Source: GYS-P2D sp964414425 (GTDB lineage: Bacteria > Bacteroidota > Bacteroidia > Chitinophagales > Saprospiraceae). Taken from it: 64,000 bases of DNA. A program made the translations under genes and the position numbers. Shown piece by piece: positions 36,442 through 45,730 of the stretch. Positions within the stretch are counted from its first letter, which is position 1, and each line of letters opens with the position of its first letter. The notes under the pieces were generated by a model. It did no database searches and was not told where the DNA came from. It was given only the letters and a program-made list of their open reading frames with translations. Where the stretch lies: the NCBI GenBank assembly GCA_964414425.1, contig CAYPWL010000003.1, forward strand, positions 104,176-168,175, written 5' to 3'.

Positions 36442-37242
36442 ATGTCCGATGTGATTAAGGCCTTAGTCCTGGGTATTGTACAAGGTCTAACTGAGTTTTT
36501 ACCAGTCAGTAGCAGTGGCCATCTCGAGATAGCCAATGAACTTATGGGATCGCAGACTCTTGAGTCGGATCTCACGATGGTCGTCTTAGTGCATTTAGGT
36601 ACAGCCTTCAGCATATTTTACGTCTTTCGACAAGATATTCTTGATCTCTTGAGAGGAATCAGTTTTACCACATTATCTGAGGCAGACCGCTTCATCTTAA
36701 AGATTGTTATCTCCATGATGCCGGCACTCATCATTGGATTAGCATTAGAGGATCAGATCGATGCACTCTTCTCGGGTTCGATTATGTGGGTGGGCGTGTT
36801 CTTGTTGATTACCGCCTTAATCTTATACTTCACGCCAGGTCCAGATACCACACAAGCAAAAAAAGAACTGACATGGACTGACTCAATAGTCATAGGAATT
36901 AGTCAGGCTATAGCAATCTTGCCTGGCGTATCACGCAGTGGGATGACAATAGCTACAGCCTTATATAGCGGAGTCAGCAGAGAGTCTGCCGCTAAGTTTT
37001 CCTTTCTGATGGTACTGCCTGTGATCTTTGGTAAAGTTCTACTTGATATTGTTGGTGGAGATCTTTCTATCTCTTCTGTTAATATGTGGCCAGTGGTCAC
37101 CTCTTTAGTATCCTCATTTGTAGTGGGTGTTTGGGCTTGTAAGTGGATGGTGTCCATCGTTAAAAACAGTAAGCTCAAGCACTTTTCATATTACTGTGCG
37201 ATAGTTGGGTTGGCTACTATATTATTGCATTTCTATGGATAG
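36442..37242 (+). CDS. uppP: Undecaprenyl-diphosphatase
   Basis: Polytopic inner-membrane phosphatase that turns undecaprenyl diphosphate into the monophosphate carrier used for peptidoglycan and surface polymers. The 266-residue protein carries both family motifs: GIVQGLTEFLPVSSSGH (residues 11-27; Glu18 and the SSSGH Ser/His) and ILPGVSRSGMTIAT (about 158-171, the catalytic arginine loop). About eight membrane helices. ATG start, 12 bases after DUF3098; its stop overlaps the truB start by 8 bases. Confidence 0.96.
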   Translation: MSDVIKALVLGIVQGLTEFLPVSSSGHLEIANELMGSQTLESDLTMVVLVHLGTAFSIFYVFRQDILDLLRGISFTTLSEADRFILKIVISMMPALIIGLALEDQIDALFSGSIMWVGVFLLITALILYFTPGPDTTQAKKELTWTDSIVIGISQAIAILPGVSRSGMTIATALYSGVSRESAAKFSFLMVLPVIFGKVLLDIVGGDLSISSVNMWPVVTSLVSSFVVGVWACKWMVSIVKNSKLKHFSYYCAIVGLATILLHFYG

Positions 37243-37963
37243 AGTATTCGGTCGTACGTCATCAATTAGCATAGAGGATCTTAGAGAGGGAGGGATGCTG
37301 CTCGTCGACAAACCTCTGGAATGGACTTCATTTGATGTGGTCAATAAGTTGCGCTATACCATACGTCATAAGCTCGGACAAAAGCGGTATAAGATAGGCC
37401 ATGCTGGTACTTTGGATCCGTTAGCTTCGGGGCTGCTGCTGCTGTGCTTTTCTAAGTATACCAAGAAGATTGAGTCATTGATGACTCGTGATAAGTCTTA
37501 CTCAGGTACGATTAGATTGTGGGCAACGACACCATGCTACGACTCTGAGCTTCCTGTTGATCAATATTTTCCGTGTACAGCGTTTACAGAATCACAATTG
37601 CTATCAGTTGCTCAGCAATTAACAGGTGATATCAAGCAGATGCCACCTATTTATTCGGCAATCAAGAAAAATGGAGTGCCGCTCTACAAGCTGGCTCGCA
37701 AGGGTAAGAAGGCTGTGATTGAGCCACGTGATATCACCATTCACTCATTTGACATATTGAGTCAAGATTTGCCTGAGATCTCTTTTCAGGCGAGCTGTAG
37801 CAAGGGTACTTATATAAGATCCTTGGCGCATGACTTTGGTGGGCTTCTAAATAATGGGGGATATCTAAGCAGTCTCCGAAGACTTAGCGTTGGCGAATAT
37901 AAAGTTGACGATGCCTGGCAGTTGAATGATCTGGTAGATCATATACAGAATATTGATATATGA
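37235..37963 (+). CDS. truB: tRNA pseudouridine-55 synthase
   Basis: Makes pseudouridine 55 in the T-loop of tRNAs. Motif I LLVDKPLEWTSFDVV, the catalytic-Asp motif GHAGTLDPLASGLL, the YSGTI strand, QMPPIYSAIKKNGVPLYKLAR and CSKGTYIRSLAHD are all present. The open frame extends back to 37205, but the ATG at 37235, overlapping the uppP stop, gives the normal family N-terminus. About 242 residues; the C-terminal PUA domain is absent or minimal, as usual in this phylum. Confidence 0.95.
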   Translation: MDRVFGRTSSISIEDLREGGMLLVDKPLEWTSFDVVNKLRYTIRHKLGQKRYKIGHAGTLDPLASGLLLLCFSKYTKKIESLMTRDKSYSGTIRLWATTPCYDSELPVDQYFPCTAFTESQLLSVAQQLTGDIKQMPPIYSAIKKNGVPLYKLARKGKKAVIEPRDITIHSFDILSQDLPEISFQASCSKGTYIRSLAHDFGGLLNNGGYLSSLRRLSVGEYKVDDAWQLNDLVDHIQNIDI

Positions 37964-38037
37964 TTATCTTGCGTTATCATACTGAGAGCTACCAGTTTAT
38001 ACGTTAGTCCAAAGTTGATACTATCCAGCGGTAATAC

Positions 38038-38922
38038 ATGATCGAACTTGTTGACATACAGAAATCCTTCGATGCCTATCAGGTGCTTAAAGGCATCAGC
38101 TTCGCTCTTAAGCGAGGTGAGGTCGTAGGGTTGCTTGGCAAAAATGGAGTAGGGAAGACCACTTTGCTCAAGATCATATGTGGAGTATCACAGGACTATA
38201 CTGGCCAATTGATCTGGGATGATACCGACATACAGAATTCAGTAGATTATCGAAAGAAAGTTGGATTTCTCTCTGAGAAAAATCCCTTGTATCTGGGCAT
38301 GTATGTCAGAGAATACTTGGACTATATCATTCACCACTACTACGTCCCTAATCCCAAACAGGTAGTCCAACAAACGATTGATATGGTTGGGCTGTCAGAC
38401 AAGGCTCACTTAAAGATTAATCAATTATCTAAGGGGTATAAACAGAGAATAGGATTGGCCGCATCGATCCTGCATGATCCTGAAATCTTAGTATTAGATG
38501 AACCGATCAATGGATTGGATCCTCAACAGATCCTGCAGTATAGATCGCTATTGCGTCAGATGAGTACGGATCGGATCATCATCTTATCCAGTCATCTAAT
38601 ACAGGAGATAGAAGCAGTCTGCGATCGGGTACTCTATATTGCTGATGGGGTGATCGCTCGAGAGGAAGTCCTCAATCAATCTGATGATCAAGCCAAAGCT
38701 TTTGCGCTCGAAACCTCGGGTCAGATCGACAGGGATTCATTCTTAGCACTATCTACGATAGCCGATGTCCAAAACATAGAAGGACACCGATATCACATAC
38801 GATCAGTTGAGGGACTTGACTGTCGTCAAGAGGTGTTTAAGTACCTTTCAGATCATGGATTGTTTATCCTCAGCTTGGCACCTATCGACAAGGATCTTAA
38901 CCAACTATTCTACGAGTCATGA
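38038..38922 (+). CDS. gldA: Gliding-motility ABC transporter ATPase GldA
   Basis: A 294-residue ABC ATPase needed with GldF and GldG for gliding in flavobacteria. Walker A GKNGVGKTT (residues 34-42), signature LSKGYKQR (130-137), Walker B ILVLDEP (149-155, D-loop INGLD) and the H-loop SSHL near 185. The ~90 residues after the ATPase domain are typical of GldA and CcmA-like proteins. It begins a tightly packed operon: it overlaps gldF by 4 bases. ATG start. Confidence 0.9.
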   Translation: MIELVDIQKSFDAYQVLKGISFALKRGEVVGLLGKNGVGKTTLLKIICGVSQDYTGQLIWDDTDIQNSVDYRKKVGFLSEKNPLYLGMYVREYLDYIIHHYYVPNPKQVVQQTIDMVGLSDKAHLKINQLSKGYKQRIGLAASILHDPEILVLDEPINGLDPQQILQYRSLLRQMSTDRIIILSSHLIQEIEAVCDRVLYIADGVIAREEVLNQSDDQAKAFALETSGQIDRDSFLALSTIADVQNIEGHRYHIRSVEGLDCRQEVFKYLSDHGLFILSLAPIDKDLNQLFYES

Positions 38923-39656
38923 TGGGTAAGATGATCTACAAAGAGCTAAACGTGATCCTGTCCAGTTACACAGGATTGATTGCCATTGTCGCATTCTATG
39001 GTATAGTGACTCTCTTCTTGTGGGTGCTGCCAGGCCAGACCTATCTCGATTACGGATACGCCGATCCGGATATATTTTTTCAGACGAGTTCATTCTTGCT
39101 CCTATTTATATTGCCATTGTTAAGTGTTGGATTCTTTAGCCAAGAATTTAAGAATGGCACGATAGACACGTTGCGTGTATTGCCCACCACGATGTGGAAG
39201 ATCACCTTGGCCAAGTTTTGGGCGGCATTACTGTTTTCATCGGTCCTGCTCTTACTAAGCTTTCCAATACTGACGGTGTTGAATGGTATTGTACTTGATG
39301 TGCCCTTGGATTATCAAGCCTTGTTAGGCTCTTACTTAGGGTTGTTCTTGCTATGTGCCTGCTACATCTCTATATCGTTGTTCTGCTCGGTCATCACACA
39401 AGAGCTGGCAATATCAGTGATACTGGCAGTAGTATTAGGTTTTTTCTTGTATTACGGATTCGATTACATCGCCGAACTCATCGGCAGCGATGACGAGATG
39501 AGTTATGGATTGAGATCCTTAGGCTTTTCGGCAAGATCCGAAGTGCTTAGTAAGGGTATAGTGGAGCTGTCAACTGTAGTGTATCTAAGCTCAGTATGTG
39601 TATTTTTCTTGGCTGGTGCCTCCTATCTATTGGAACGTAAAATCAAAAGCCTATGA
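38919..39656 (+). CDS. gldF: Gliding-motility ABC transporter permease GldF
   Basis: A 245-residue ABC-2-type membrane protein with six hydrophobic segments. LPLLSVGFFSQEFKNGTIDTLRVLPTTMWKI, in the first half, is the ABC-2 signature (a short cytoplasmic coupling helix with a GTID/TLRVLP motif). It should form the channel with GldA and GldG. Overlaps of 4 bases at each end (ATGA) show translational coupling with both neighbours. Confidence 0.9.
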   Translation: MMGKMIYKELNVILSSYTGLIAIVAFYGIVTLFLWVLPGQTYLDYGYADPDIFFQTSSFLLLFILPLLSVGFFSQEFKNGTIDTLRVLPTTMWKITLAKFWAALLFSSVLLLLSFPILTVLNGIVLDVPLDYQALLGSYLGLFLLCACYISISLFCSVITQELAISVILAVVLGFFLYYGFDYIAELIGSDDEMSYGLRSLGFSARSEVLSKGIVELSTVVYLSSVCVFFLAGASYLLERKIKSL

Positions 39657-41326
39657 AGACACTAAAAGGCTTGGGAGCACTGGTTGGACTGATATTGGTC
39701 ATCAATGTGATCATTGATCAATTGGACATTCAGTTTGATCTAACCTCAGATCATAAGTACTCTTTAGATGAGCAGTCTATAGATCGCATAGCGGCTATTG
39801 ATGAGCCAGTACTGATCAATGTGTTCTTGCATGGGGATATCCCTATACAGTTTAAGAAATATCGAGATTACATCGAGCAACTGCTTCGCAATATCAGATC
39901 TGTTAATGGCAATGTTGCGCTACAGTATGTTGACCCATCTGCAGGCAGTGCGCAGGAGCGTCAAGATTTACAGCAGTATTTTCGTTCTTATGGAGTATCT
40001 CCCATATCTCGGAGAGTATCCTCTAAGGATGAACTCTCGCAGAGCCTGCTCTACCCGTATATCTCGGTTACTACGGATCGCAGAACAGTATTTATAGATT
40101 TGCTCGGTGATAAGAAGCCGAATCAGTCGGAGCAGGAAGCGATTTATCAGTCCGAGATTGGATTGGAACAGAAGATCGTGAAAGCACTCAGAGATATTAC
40201 CATTGGGGGTAATGGCCTTGTCGGTGTATTGGGAGATCAAAATGAAATCCTTGCTGCGGGCTTCAACGAAACTCGTGGTAAGCTGGGCAATTACTTCTTT
40301 ATTCCGATGGCTCAAGAGGTGATGATCCGCAATGTTGATTCTCTCGAAGCCCTGATAGTTGTACAAAATACGGAGACCGCTAATCGAGCACTTCAGCTAT
40401 CGGTGGATCAGGCTATCATGCGCTCTAAGCCTGTCATGTGGATGATCGACAAGTATGATATCTCTATTGACTCGATCGGAGTTAATGGTCAGTTTCCGGC
40501 ATCACCTCGACAGCTACCAGTAGAAGATCAATTATTCAAGTACGGCGTCCGCATGGAGCCTGATTTGATTCAAGATTTACAATGCAGCTCTATTCCTCAG
40601 GTGGTTGGAACAGAGGGAGGGCAACCAAAGCAGGTTGCTATCAACTATCCACATCACCCTGTCTTATTACCAGTACAAAGTGATGAGATCAGATTAAGAC
40701 AAGAGGGTGTAGCCAGCTTCTTCGCTACCACCGTGTCAGCCATTGATGGCAAACCTGGACTTACAGCCACGTCTCTGTTGAATAGCTCGGCACAAAGTAG
40801 ATACACTCAAGACTTGAGCATATTAAGTTTTGATCAATTGAGGATAGAGCCTGATTTAGCACAATTCTCTGGGCCACCTCGCAGTGTAGCAACCATGATT
40901 ACAGGGGCTCAGTCTTCATATTTTGCAAATAGGTTAACAGCAGAGGATCGACAATATCTAAATCTGCATCTGACGAATTTTTTAGATCACGGAGAGTCAT
41001 CGACTCAGATTGTGATTGGCGATGTACAGTTTGCTATTCCAGGCATTTCGCCAGATGGATCTCTTTATCCACTGGGCTATAACAAGTGGGATCACCAGAA
41101 CTATACAGGGACGACCGCTTTCTTAGCAGCGTGTTTTGAGTTAATGATGCATGGTGATGACTTACTCGGCACACAGAAGAGTTTGAACTCCGCAAGGATC
41201 ATCGATCCCCAAGCCTATGCAGATCATAAAATCGAGAATTTATTGCTTATGATCGGTATTCCAATAGGAGTCATGACCTTGTTATCTATCTTGTGGAATT
41301 GGTATCGTAAAAGAAGGTATGCGTAA
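39653..41326 (+). CDS. gldG: Gliding-motility ABC transporter auxiliary protein GldG
   Basis: A 557-residue protein with an N-terminal membrane helix (about 5-20) and one at the C-terminus (about 530-550) enclosing a large periplasmic DUF4350/intraflagellar-transport-like domain. GldG signatures visible: DLTSDHKYSLDEQS, SIGVNGQFPASPRQLPVEDQLFKYGVR and IGIPIGVMTLLSILWNWYRKRRY. It works with GldA and GldF. The gene overlaps gldF by 4 bases and the downstream S1/P1-type gene by 8. Confidence 0.93.
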   Translation: MKTLKGLGALVGLILVINVIIDQLDIQFDLTSDHKYSLDEQSIDRIAAIDEPVLINVFLHGDIPIQFKKYRDYIEQLLRNIRSVNGNVALQYVDPSAGSAQERQDLQQYFRSYGVSPISRRVSSKDELSQSLLYPYISVTTDRRTVFIDLLGDKKPNQSEQEAIYQSEIGLEQKIVKALRDITIGGNGLVGVLGDQNEILAAGFNETRGKLGNYFFIPMAQEVMIRNVDSLEALIVVQNTETANRALQLSVDQAIMRSKPVMWMIDKYDISIDSIGVNGQFPASPRQLPVEDQLFKYGVRMEPDLIQDLQCSSIPQVVGTEGGQPKQVAINYPHHPVLLPVQSDEIRLRQEGVASFFATTVSAIDGKPGLTATSLLNSSAQSRYTQDLSILSFDQLRIEPDLAQFSGPPRSVATMITGAQSSYFANRLTAEDRQYLNLHLTNFLDHGESSTQIVIGDVQFAIPGISPDGSLYPLGYNKWDHQNYTGTTAFLAACFELMMHGDDLLGTQKSLNSARIIDPQAYADHKIENLLLMIGIPIGVMTLLSILWNWYRKRRYA

Positions 41327-42458
41327 GCTTATCATATTGCTGGGTTCTATAAGTCTGATGAGCGTATGCTCGTTTGATTCAATAGATAAAGTCGAGTGGG
41401 GCTTTTTTGGACATCGGTTGATTAATCGAACTGCAGTCTACACACTACCGCCACAGTTATACGGCTTTTATAAGCGGCATATCAAGTTTATAGAATACGA
41501 ATCGATCGCTCCAGATAAGCGCCGTTATGCGGCTAAAGGCGAAGCGATTCGACATTACATTGATCTCGATCACTGGGATGACTATGATCGTTTAATCAAT
41601 CGTCGTCATCGTAATGTTATTTTCGAATTCGCAGACATAAAGATTACCAGTAATAGTAACCGTGCTCGGACGATCAGGATAAGCCATGTAGATTCTATAG
41701 TGAGTGGCTCCATTGAGTCACGCATCTATGAGAAGTTTACTGAGCAATGGGTTGAGATATTAGGAGCAGGGTCTATCAACCTAATGCTGGATAGCGGCGA
41801 GGAGGTAGCGATAACGGATATGTTCTCCGAGCATGGGATTTTACCCTATAATCTGGGGTTTTATGCTCGCAGGCTGGAGCAGGCCTTTCTTAATCGGAAT
41901 GTTCAGGACATCCTACGATACAGTGCCGAGATCGGCCATTATATCTCTGATGCACACGTGCCATTACACACGACTAAGAATTATAATGGGCAGCTTACGG
42001 GTCAAGACGGGATTCATGCCTTTTGGGAGTCTCGCATTCCTGAGCTTTTTGCATTAGAGCAGTATGACTTGTTCGTGGATAAGGCAGTGTACATCGAAGA
42101 TTTTGAAGAGTATTTCTGGGCGGTAGTACTTGATACACATTCGCTTGTCGATGATGTGTTAGATATAGAAAAGCAGCTATCCGAGACTTGGCCTAAGGAT
42201 CAGCAGTACTGTTATGACGAGCGAGGAGTGACCGTATCACGGCAGCCCTGTTCCGAATATGCCGCTGCCTATCAAGACGCTATGCAAGACATGGTTGAGA
42301 CACAGATGCGTAAGTCAATCCATGCCTTAGGCAGTATATGGTTTACGGCATGGGTCAATGGTGGGCAACCAACTCTTGACGAATATCAATTCAATACACT
42401 CATCAATGTGCTAAATGAAGGAGTCGAAGAGCATGGACTGCGTAAATCCAATAAGTAA
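41319..42458 (+). CDS. S1/P1 nuclease / zinc-dependent phospholipase C-fold protein
   Basis: A 379-residue exported enzyme with a predicted trinuclear zinc site. The signal peptide ends near CSF. The family zinc ligands fit: W27-GFFGH32 (the W1...H6 pair of mature P1), D66, H79 in AIRHYIDLD, the H-x3-D-x5-H set in EIGHYISDAHVPLH, and IHAFWE (His-x3-Glu where P1 has Asp). It could cleave single-stranded nucleic acid 3'-ends or phospholipids. It overlaps gldG by 8 bases and the DUF368 gene follows 4 bases later, so all four are probably one operon; a functional link to gliding is inference. Confidence 0.85.
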   Translation: MRKLIILLGSISLMSVCSFDSIDKVEWGFFGHRLINRTAVYTLPPQLYGFYKRHIKFIEYESIAPDKRRYAAKGEAIRHYIDLDHWDDYDRLINRRHRNVIFEFADIKITSNSNRARTIRISHVDSIVSGSIESRIYEKFTEQWVEILGAGSINLMLDSGEEVAITDMFSEHGILPYNLGFYARRLEQAFLNRNVQDILRYSAEIGHYISDAHVPLHTTKNYNGQLTGQDGIHAFWESRIPELFALEQYDLFVDKAVYIEDFEEYFWAVVLDTHSLVDDVLDIEKQLSETWPKDQQYCYDERGVTVSRQPCSEYAAAYQDAMQDMVETQMRKSIHALGSIWFTAWVNGGQPTLDEYQFNTLINVLNEGVEEHGLRKSNK

Positions 42459-42461
42459 GAC

Positions 42462-43433
42462 ATGAAGGACAAGATAGCATTAGCCAGCAAAGGAGCTTTC
42501 ATGGGTATAGCAGAGGCTATACCTGGAGTGTCTGGAGGCACGATAGCCTTTATCACGGGGATCTATCAAGAGTTGATAGAGACGATTAAGTCTATCAATC
42601 CTACTAATCTCAAGTTGGTGTTCTCTGATCCGAGGCAGTTTTGGCAGGCTATCAATGGTAAGTTTCTGCTGACGCTGTTGAGTGGGATGGCAGCTGGGCT
42701 CATATTTGGTGTATTGGTGATATCACATTTATTAGAGACTCAGAAAGAAATACTCTGGGGCTTCTTCTTTGGACTTGTGCTGGCGTCAGCGCTATTGCTA
42801 TCTCGTGATATCAAGTGGAGTGCTAAGGCAATGCTATTTGCAGTAGCTGGAGCATTGTTGTCTTACTTCATCACGGGGATTGCACCCGCTGATGGCTCGG
42901 ATAACTTGCTCTATATATTTTTTGCAGGCTCTATCGCAGTGTCCGCTTTAATGCTACCGGGTGTGTCAGGCAGCTTTATCCTATTGCTCTTCGGACTGTA
43001 CCATACGGTTATAGGATCACTCAAGAGTGTGCTTAAGATGGATTTTAGCACAGATCAATTGCTCATAGTTGTGACGATGACGGCTGGCGTCTTAGTTGGG
43101 TTGTTTTCATTCGCCAGAGTATTGTCATATTTATTTAAAAACTACGAACAGCCGACCATGGCTTGCCTCATCGGAGTACTACTCGGCTCACTGAATAAGA
43201 TATGGCCGTGGAAGCTCATCGAGACAGCCTATGACAAGGCAGCACAGCGAATCGTCGATATTAATAGCATCGTTTTGCCAGACCCTGAGGAGTTCAAAAT
43301 TGTAAGTGAAATCAATCTGATCCCCTCTCAATATCAGGTATACGGTGATCCTAAAACTATACTGGTTGTCATAGCAGCCATAGTCGGTTTTTCTCTGATC
43401 AGTCTATTAGGCTATTTTGATCGCTCTGCTTAA
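42462..43433 (+). CDS. DUF368 family protein (PopT-like undecaprenyl-phosphate transporter)
   Basis: A 323-residue inner-membrane protein, about nine hydrophobic segments. The N-terminus GAFMGIAEAIPGVSGGTIAFITG and the central repeat LMLPGVSGSFILLLFGLY are the inverted-repeat hallmark of DUF368. The family was recently identified as translocases that return undecaprenyl phosphate to the cytoplasmic face (PopT). It sits 4 bases after the S1/P1-type gene at the end of the gld operon, a few kilobases from uppP, which makes the same carrier. Confidence 0.9.
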   Translation: MKDKIALASKGAFMGIAEAIPGVSGGTIAFITGIYQELIETIKSINPTNLKLVFSDPRQFWQAINGKFLLTLLSGMAAGLIFGVLVISHLLETQKEILWGFFFGLVLASALLLSRDIKWSAKAMLFAVAGALLSYFITGIAPADGSDNLLYIFFAGSIAVSALMLPGVSGSFILLLFGLYHTVIGSLKSVLKMDFSTDQLLIVVTMTAGVLVGLFSFARVLSYLFKNYEQPTMACLIGVLLGSLNKIWPWKLIETAYDKAAQRIVDINSIVLPDPEEFKIVSEINLIPSQYQVYGDPKTILVVIAAIVGFSLISLLGYFDRSA

Positions 43434-43479
43434 TCATATAACAGATAGACATTAGTTTATATATTCGAATATTATTTAA

Positions 43480-43487
43480 TATATTTG
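43480..43487 (+). promoter_or_regulatory. -7 promoter element of the TPR-PD40-SPOR gene
   Basis: TATATTTG followed by C is a perfect TAnnTTTG element; a TTTA (43456-43459) 20 bases upstream may be the -33 element. The predicted leader is about 60 bases and holds the hairpin at 43493-43516. Confidence 0.65.
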
Positions 43488-43492
43488 CTCGA

Positions 43493-43516
43493 AGGTCGTT
43501 TGTGTATAGACGACCT
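43493..43516 (+). promoter_or_regulatory. Leader hairpin
   Basis: AGGTCGT (43493-43499) and ACGACCT (43510-43516) form a perfect 7-bp stem with a 10-base loop at the very 5' end of the predicted mRNA, where it could stabilise the transcript. Confidence 0.45.
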
Positions 43517-43554
43517 ATTAGGTGATTACGTAATTGATAATTAAATATTCGGAT

Positions 43555-45594
43555 ATGTTCATTCGATCATTATTTCTCCTTCTCGCGATAGCTTTGGCAT
43601 CCTCAGTATCAGCACAATCAGGTGTTGCCAAGGCGGATAAGCTACTTAGATTAAAAGCTTTTGACCTTGCAGTTAAAGGATATGAGTCTGTTATAGCAGT
43701 GGATCCAGAAAATGCATATGCCTATGCACAACTGGCAGAAGCCTATAGGATGATGAATAACCCTCTTGACGCACTCAAGGCATATGAGAAAGCATTTCAG
43801 TATGACGAGAATCTTGATGCGGACTATCAACTCAACTATGCACATACGCTAAAGAAGGTTGGGCTATACGGTCAAGCATCATCATGGTATGCTCAGTATA
43901 GTGAGGTCAATGGTCCACAAGCAGATTACTGGATAGAAAGTAATGAACAGGCCAAGGAACTCTTACAAACTAAATCAAAGTATGATGTGATTGCCTACGA
44001 AGGCAATTCTAAAGAGTCTGATATCGGGCCTACATTCTTCAACGACAATGTGGTCTTCGCATCATTCAGAGAAGATTTAAAAAGAGAGAACGACAAGAAA
44101 AATGAGAGCTACATCACCAGACGTGGCAATCAATTATACATAGCAGCTAAAGAAAAAATAACATCAGCACGTGATATCTCATTCTTGCGTCCTGATAACA
44201 AGGAGTTATTCAATCTTGGACCATTGAGCTACTCTCGTGATGGGAGAATGGTGGCATTCACTCGTAATAACTTTACCAAGTCATCTAACTATGTATTCTC
44301 TGATGAGTCTGACATGAGCATTTATTTTGCGTTTACAGATCCGACGGGAGACTTTGGTGAGATTAAGCCATTCCCTTACAATGAAGTAGAGTATAGTTAT
44401 GCATTTCCTTCATTAGGGTTTAGTGGTAGTGCCTTGTATTTTGCTTCTAATAGACCTGGAGGTCATGGAGGATTCGATATATACGTATCATATCTCAGAG
44501 ATGGAAAATGGTCTCAGCCCGAAAATCTTGGGCCGGCGATCAACTCTCCTGGTAATGAGATTACGCCATACTTTGACGGAGAACAATTATACTTCGCATC
44601 GGACTATAAGCAAGGATTAGGGGGTTACGACCTCTTTACTTCAGAAGCTTTCAATGGCTCATGGACTCAGGCGGATAATATGGGCAAAGGAGTGAACTCT
44701 CCATCTGATGATTACTACTTAGTAGTAGATCAGAGCAGTGGCGCATACTACTTCAGCTCTAATAGATTAGGAGGTAGAGGTAAGGATGACATCTATATTG
44801 CCTATCCGATTAGTGAGCAGCCGCAAGAGTTAGCATTACAGATTCCGCCAGCAGTAGACTTAGAAGAGTTAGCAGCACAGAATCAACCAGTCAATACAGA
44901 TGCGGTACCAACAAACACAACAGGAGGATCTCCTGCAGTAGTTACTGTAAGTAGTGGAGAGACTGTGACATTCGTAGATAACAACTTCTCTCTTGAAGGC
45001 GCTAAACTGACGGGAATCATTAATCTAACGAATGAAGTGGCTAATGAAAATGTATTCTTCATTCAATTAGCATCATTTAATCGTTCAGAGGGATCATTGT
45101 CTAACTACGGCAATCTGTCACAGTACGGTAGCTTATATAGATTCTTCAAGGCTAATGCTGTAAAGATCAGACTGGGCTACTTCCATGATCGTTCGGAAGC
45201 AGAAAGCATCTTATCAGAAGTTAAACGAGCGGGCTACAGCGATGCTTTTGTAACGGCAGACAACCTCAGCGTGTCTAATTTTGAACTGCTTAATGACAAC
45301 AGTGGATCAAGCTACAATCCTAATAACTATAATAGTACTACTCCAGCAGAGAGCCAGTATAAAGTAAAACTGGGTACTTATGATGATCCTTTGAAGTTCA
45401 ATATTGATGCTATACAAGGTGTCGGAAGGATAGAACAATGGACTAAAGGAGAGTGGACGATATTCGTCATAGGTGGCTTCCCAACTATAGAGGATGCCAA
45501 GAGCGCTCAGATAAAAGCAAGAAACAGAGGTTGGACAGATGCAGAATTAGTAGTTGATGAGGGAGGCATACTCCGACGAGTAACAACAAGATAA
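43555..45594 (+). CDS. TPR-PD40-SPOR envelope protein
   Basis: A 679-residue exported protein; signal peptide MFIRSLFLLLAIALASSVSAQ, which is why the ATG at 43555 is preferred to the one at 43534. TPR repeats (about 20-130) are followed by a PD40-type beta-propeller (about 150-430: ALYFASNRPGGHGGFDIYVS, LYFASDYKQGLGGYDLFTS, YYFSSNRLGGRGKDDIYIA). After a Pro/Thr-rich linker come two SPOR-like segments (VFFIQLASFNRSEG... and YKVKLGTYDDPLKF...). The front half matches PorE-like proteins, but SPOR replaces the OmpA domain, so peptidoglycan is probably bound in another way. It has its own promoter and terminator. Confidence 0.83.
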   Translation: MFIRSLFLLLAIALASSVSAQSGVAKADKLLRLKAFDLAVKGYESVIAVDPENAYAYAQLAEAYRMMNNPLDALKAYEKAFQYDENLDADYQLNYAHTLKKVGLYGQASSWYAQYSEVNGPQADYWIESNEQAKELLQTKSKYDVIAYEGNSKESDIGPTFFNDNVVFASFREDLKRENDKKNESYITRRGNQLYIAAKEKITSARDISFLRPDNKELFNLGPLSYSRDGRMVAFTRNNFTKSSNYVFSDESDMSIYFAFTDPTGDFGEIKPFPYNEVEYSYAFPSLGFSGSALYFASNRPGGHGGFDIYVSYLRDGKWSQPENLGPAINSPGNEITPYFDGEQLYFASDYKQGLGGYDLFTSEAFNGSWTQADNMGKGVNSPSDDYYLVVDQSSGAYYFSSNRLGGRGKDDIYIAYPISEQPQELALQIPPAVDLEELAAQNQPVNTDAVPTNTTGGSPAVVTVSSGETVTFVDNNFSLEGAKLTGIINLTNEVANENVFFIQLASFNRSEGSLSNYGNLSQYGSLYRFFKANAVKIRLGYFHDRSEAESILSEVKRAGYSDAFVTADNLSVSNFELLNDNSGSSYNPNNYNSTTPAESQYKVKLGTYDDPLKFNIDAIQGVGRIEQWTKGEWTIFVIGGFPTIEDAKSAQIKARNRGWTDAELVVDEGGILRRVTTR

Positions 45595-45620
45595 TTATCT
45601 GCTTAAACTAATATTGAAGT

Positions 45621-45652
45621 AGGGTTATACAGCGATGTGTAACCCTTTTTTT
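45621..45652 (+). terminator. Rho-independent terminator
   Basis: AGGGTTATAC pairs with GTGTAACCC around a 6-base loop, one wobble pair, followed by T7. It lies 27 bases after the stop of the TPR-PD40-SPOR gene. Confidence 0.88.
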
Positions 45653-45730
45653 ATGCTTGGATTTTTTTAAGTGATTTTTAGAAATCAACTATTGCAATAG
45701 TGTACTGAAAGCGTTGTATAGTTAATAGCG

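Noticed and set aside
39968..40366. 132-codon minus-strand frame inside gldG
   Set aside because: No signal, no family resemblance, fully embedded in GldG coding sequence.
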